Source: Anaerococcus ihuae (GTDB lineage Bacteria; Bacillota; Clostridia; Tissierellales; Peptoniphilaceae). Taken from it: DNA of 64,000 bases. Positions 63,930-64,000 of this stretch are shown here, piece after piece. A model generated the notes under the pieces. That model was not told where the DNA came from, made no database searches, and was given only the letters and a program-made list of their open reading frames with translations. The DNA lies in the NCBI RefSeq assembly GCF_928368155.1, contig NZ_CAKMRU010000001.1, forward strand, positions 1,035,436-1,099,435. Reading direction: 5' to 3'. The first letter of the stretch is position 1, and each line of letters starts with the position of its first letter. The position numbers and the translations under genes were made by a program.

Positions 63930-64000
63930 GACCCCCACTTTTTTGCCCCCCTGCAACCGACCATTGCATGGAGCTTTTCTTGTAAGAAGCTTCGCTTCTT

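Overview
The window is a low-GC Gram-positive chromosome segment, roughly 30% GC by eye. Gene content and order suggest an anaerobic coccus of the Peptoniphilaceae (Anaerococcus-like; genus inferred, not proven). Support includes a SufCBDSU system, a B. subtilis yqf-like core cluster (nfeD-floA-phoH-ybeY-dgkA-cdd-era-recO-glyQS-ppsR) without the sporulation genes yqfC/yqfD, type 2 IPP isomerase, PepD, and a surface adhesin with a YSIRK-like signal and a non-LPXTG sorting motif. No rRNA, tRNA or CRISPR array was seen.

Layout. (1) About 39-9299: a decayed integrative/mobilisable island in the 3' end of guaA, bounded by a 12-bp direct repeat. It carries an unknown two-gene cassette, two ribbon-helix-helix/MobC-like proteins, a VapE-type helicase, a frameshifted tyrosine integrase, an excisionase-like HTH, a repressor with operators, a candidate origin, and at its right end remnants of a second related element plus a MarR/membrane-protein cassette. 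(2) 9288-21496: housekeeping genes, nearly all on the minus strand (guaA, GNAT, ppsR, glyS, glyQ, recO, era, cdd, dgkA-PAP2 fusion, ybeY, phoH, floA, nfeD). (3) 21788-33292: variant subtilase, fni, LCP protein, HAD phosphatase, suf operon, HPr. (4) 33532-35409: a dispersed repeat interrupted by an IS110-family element. (5) 35415-45694: pepD, ddl-murF, a 1-phosphofructokinase-like kinase, YkvI-like carrier, mgtE, ctp, DJ-1/PfpI. (6) 45957-50493: adhesin genes and repeats. (7) 50647-58758: uvrA, uvrB, a P1B-ATPase homologue lacking its catalytic residues, a membrane protein. (8) 58869-64000: small GNAT, the second IS110 copy in the same repeat, an MFS transporter, an HD hydrolase, glutaminase, and a GC-rich hairpin.

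The most interesting system is the pair of IS110 elements (33619-35211 and 59370-60962). Upstream of the transposase I can read both guide loops of a bridge RNA. One loop matches the target site (left guide 8/9, right guide 7/7) and the other matches the element's own ends. Joining the ends would also create a TTGACA-17 bp-TATCAT promoter. The programmed target lies inside a repeat found about eleven times in this window, and both IS copies sit at the same base of that repeat. In three cases the repeat is bracketed by duplicated copies of the local transcription terminator, each time a different hairpin, which suggests a mobile repeat that inserts at terminators.
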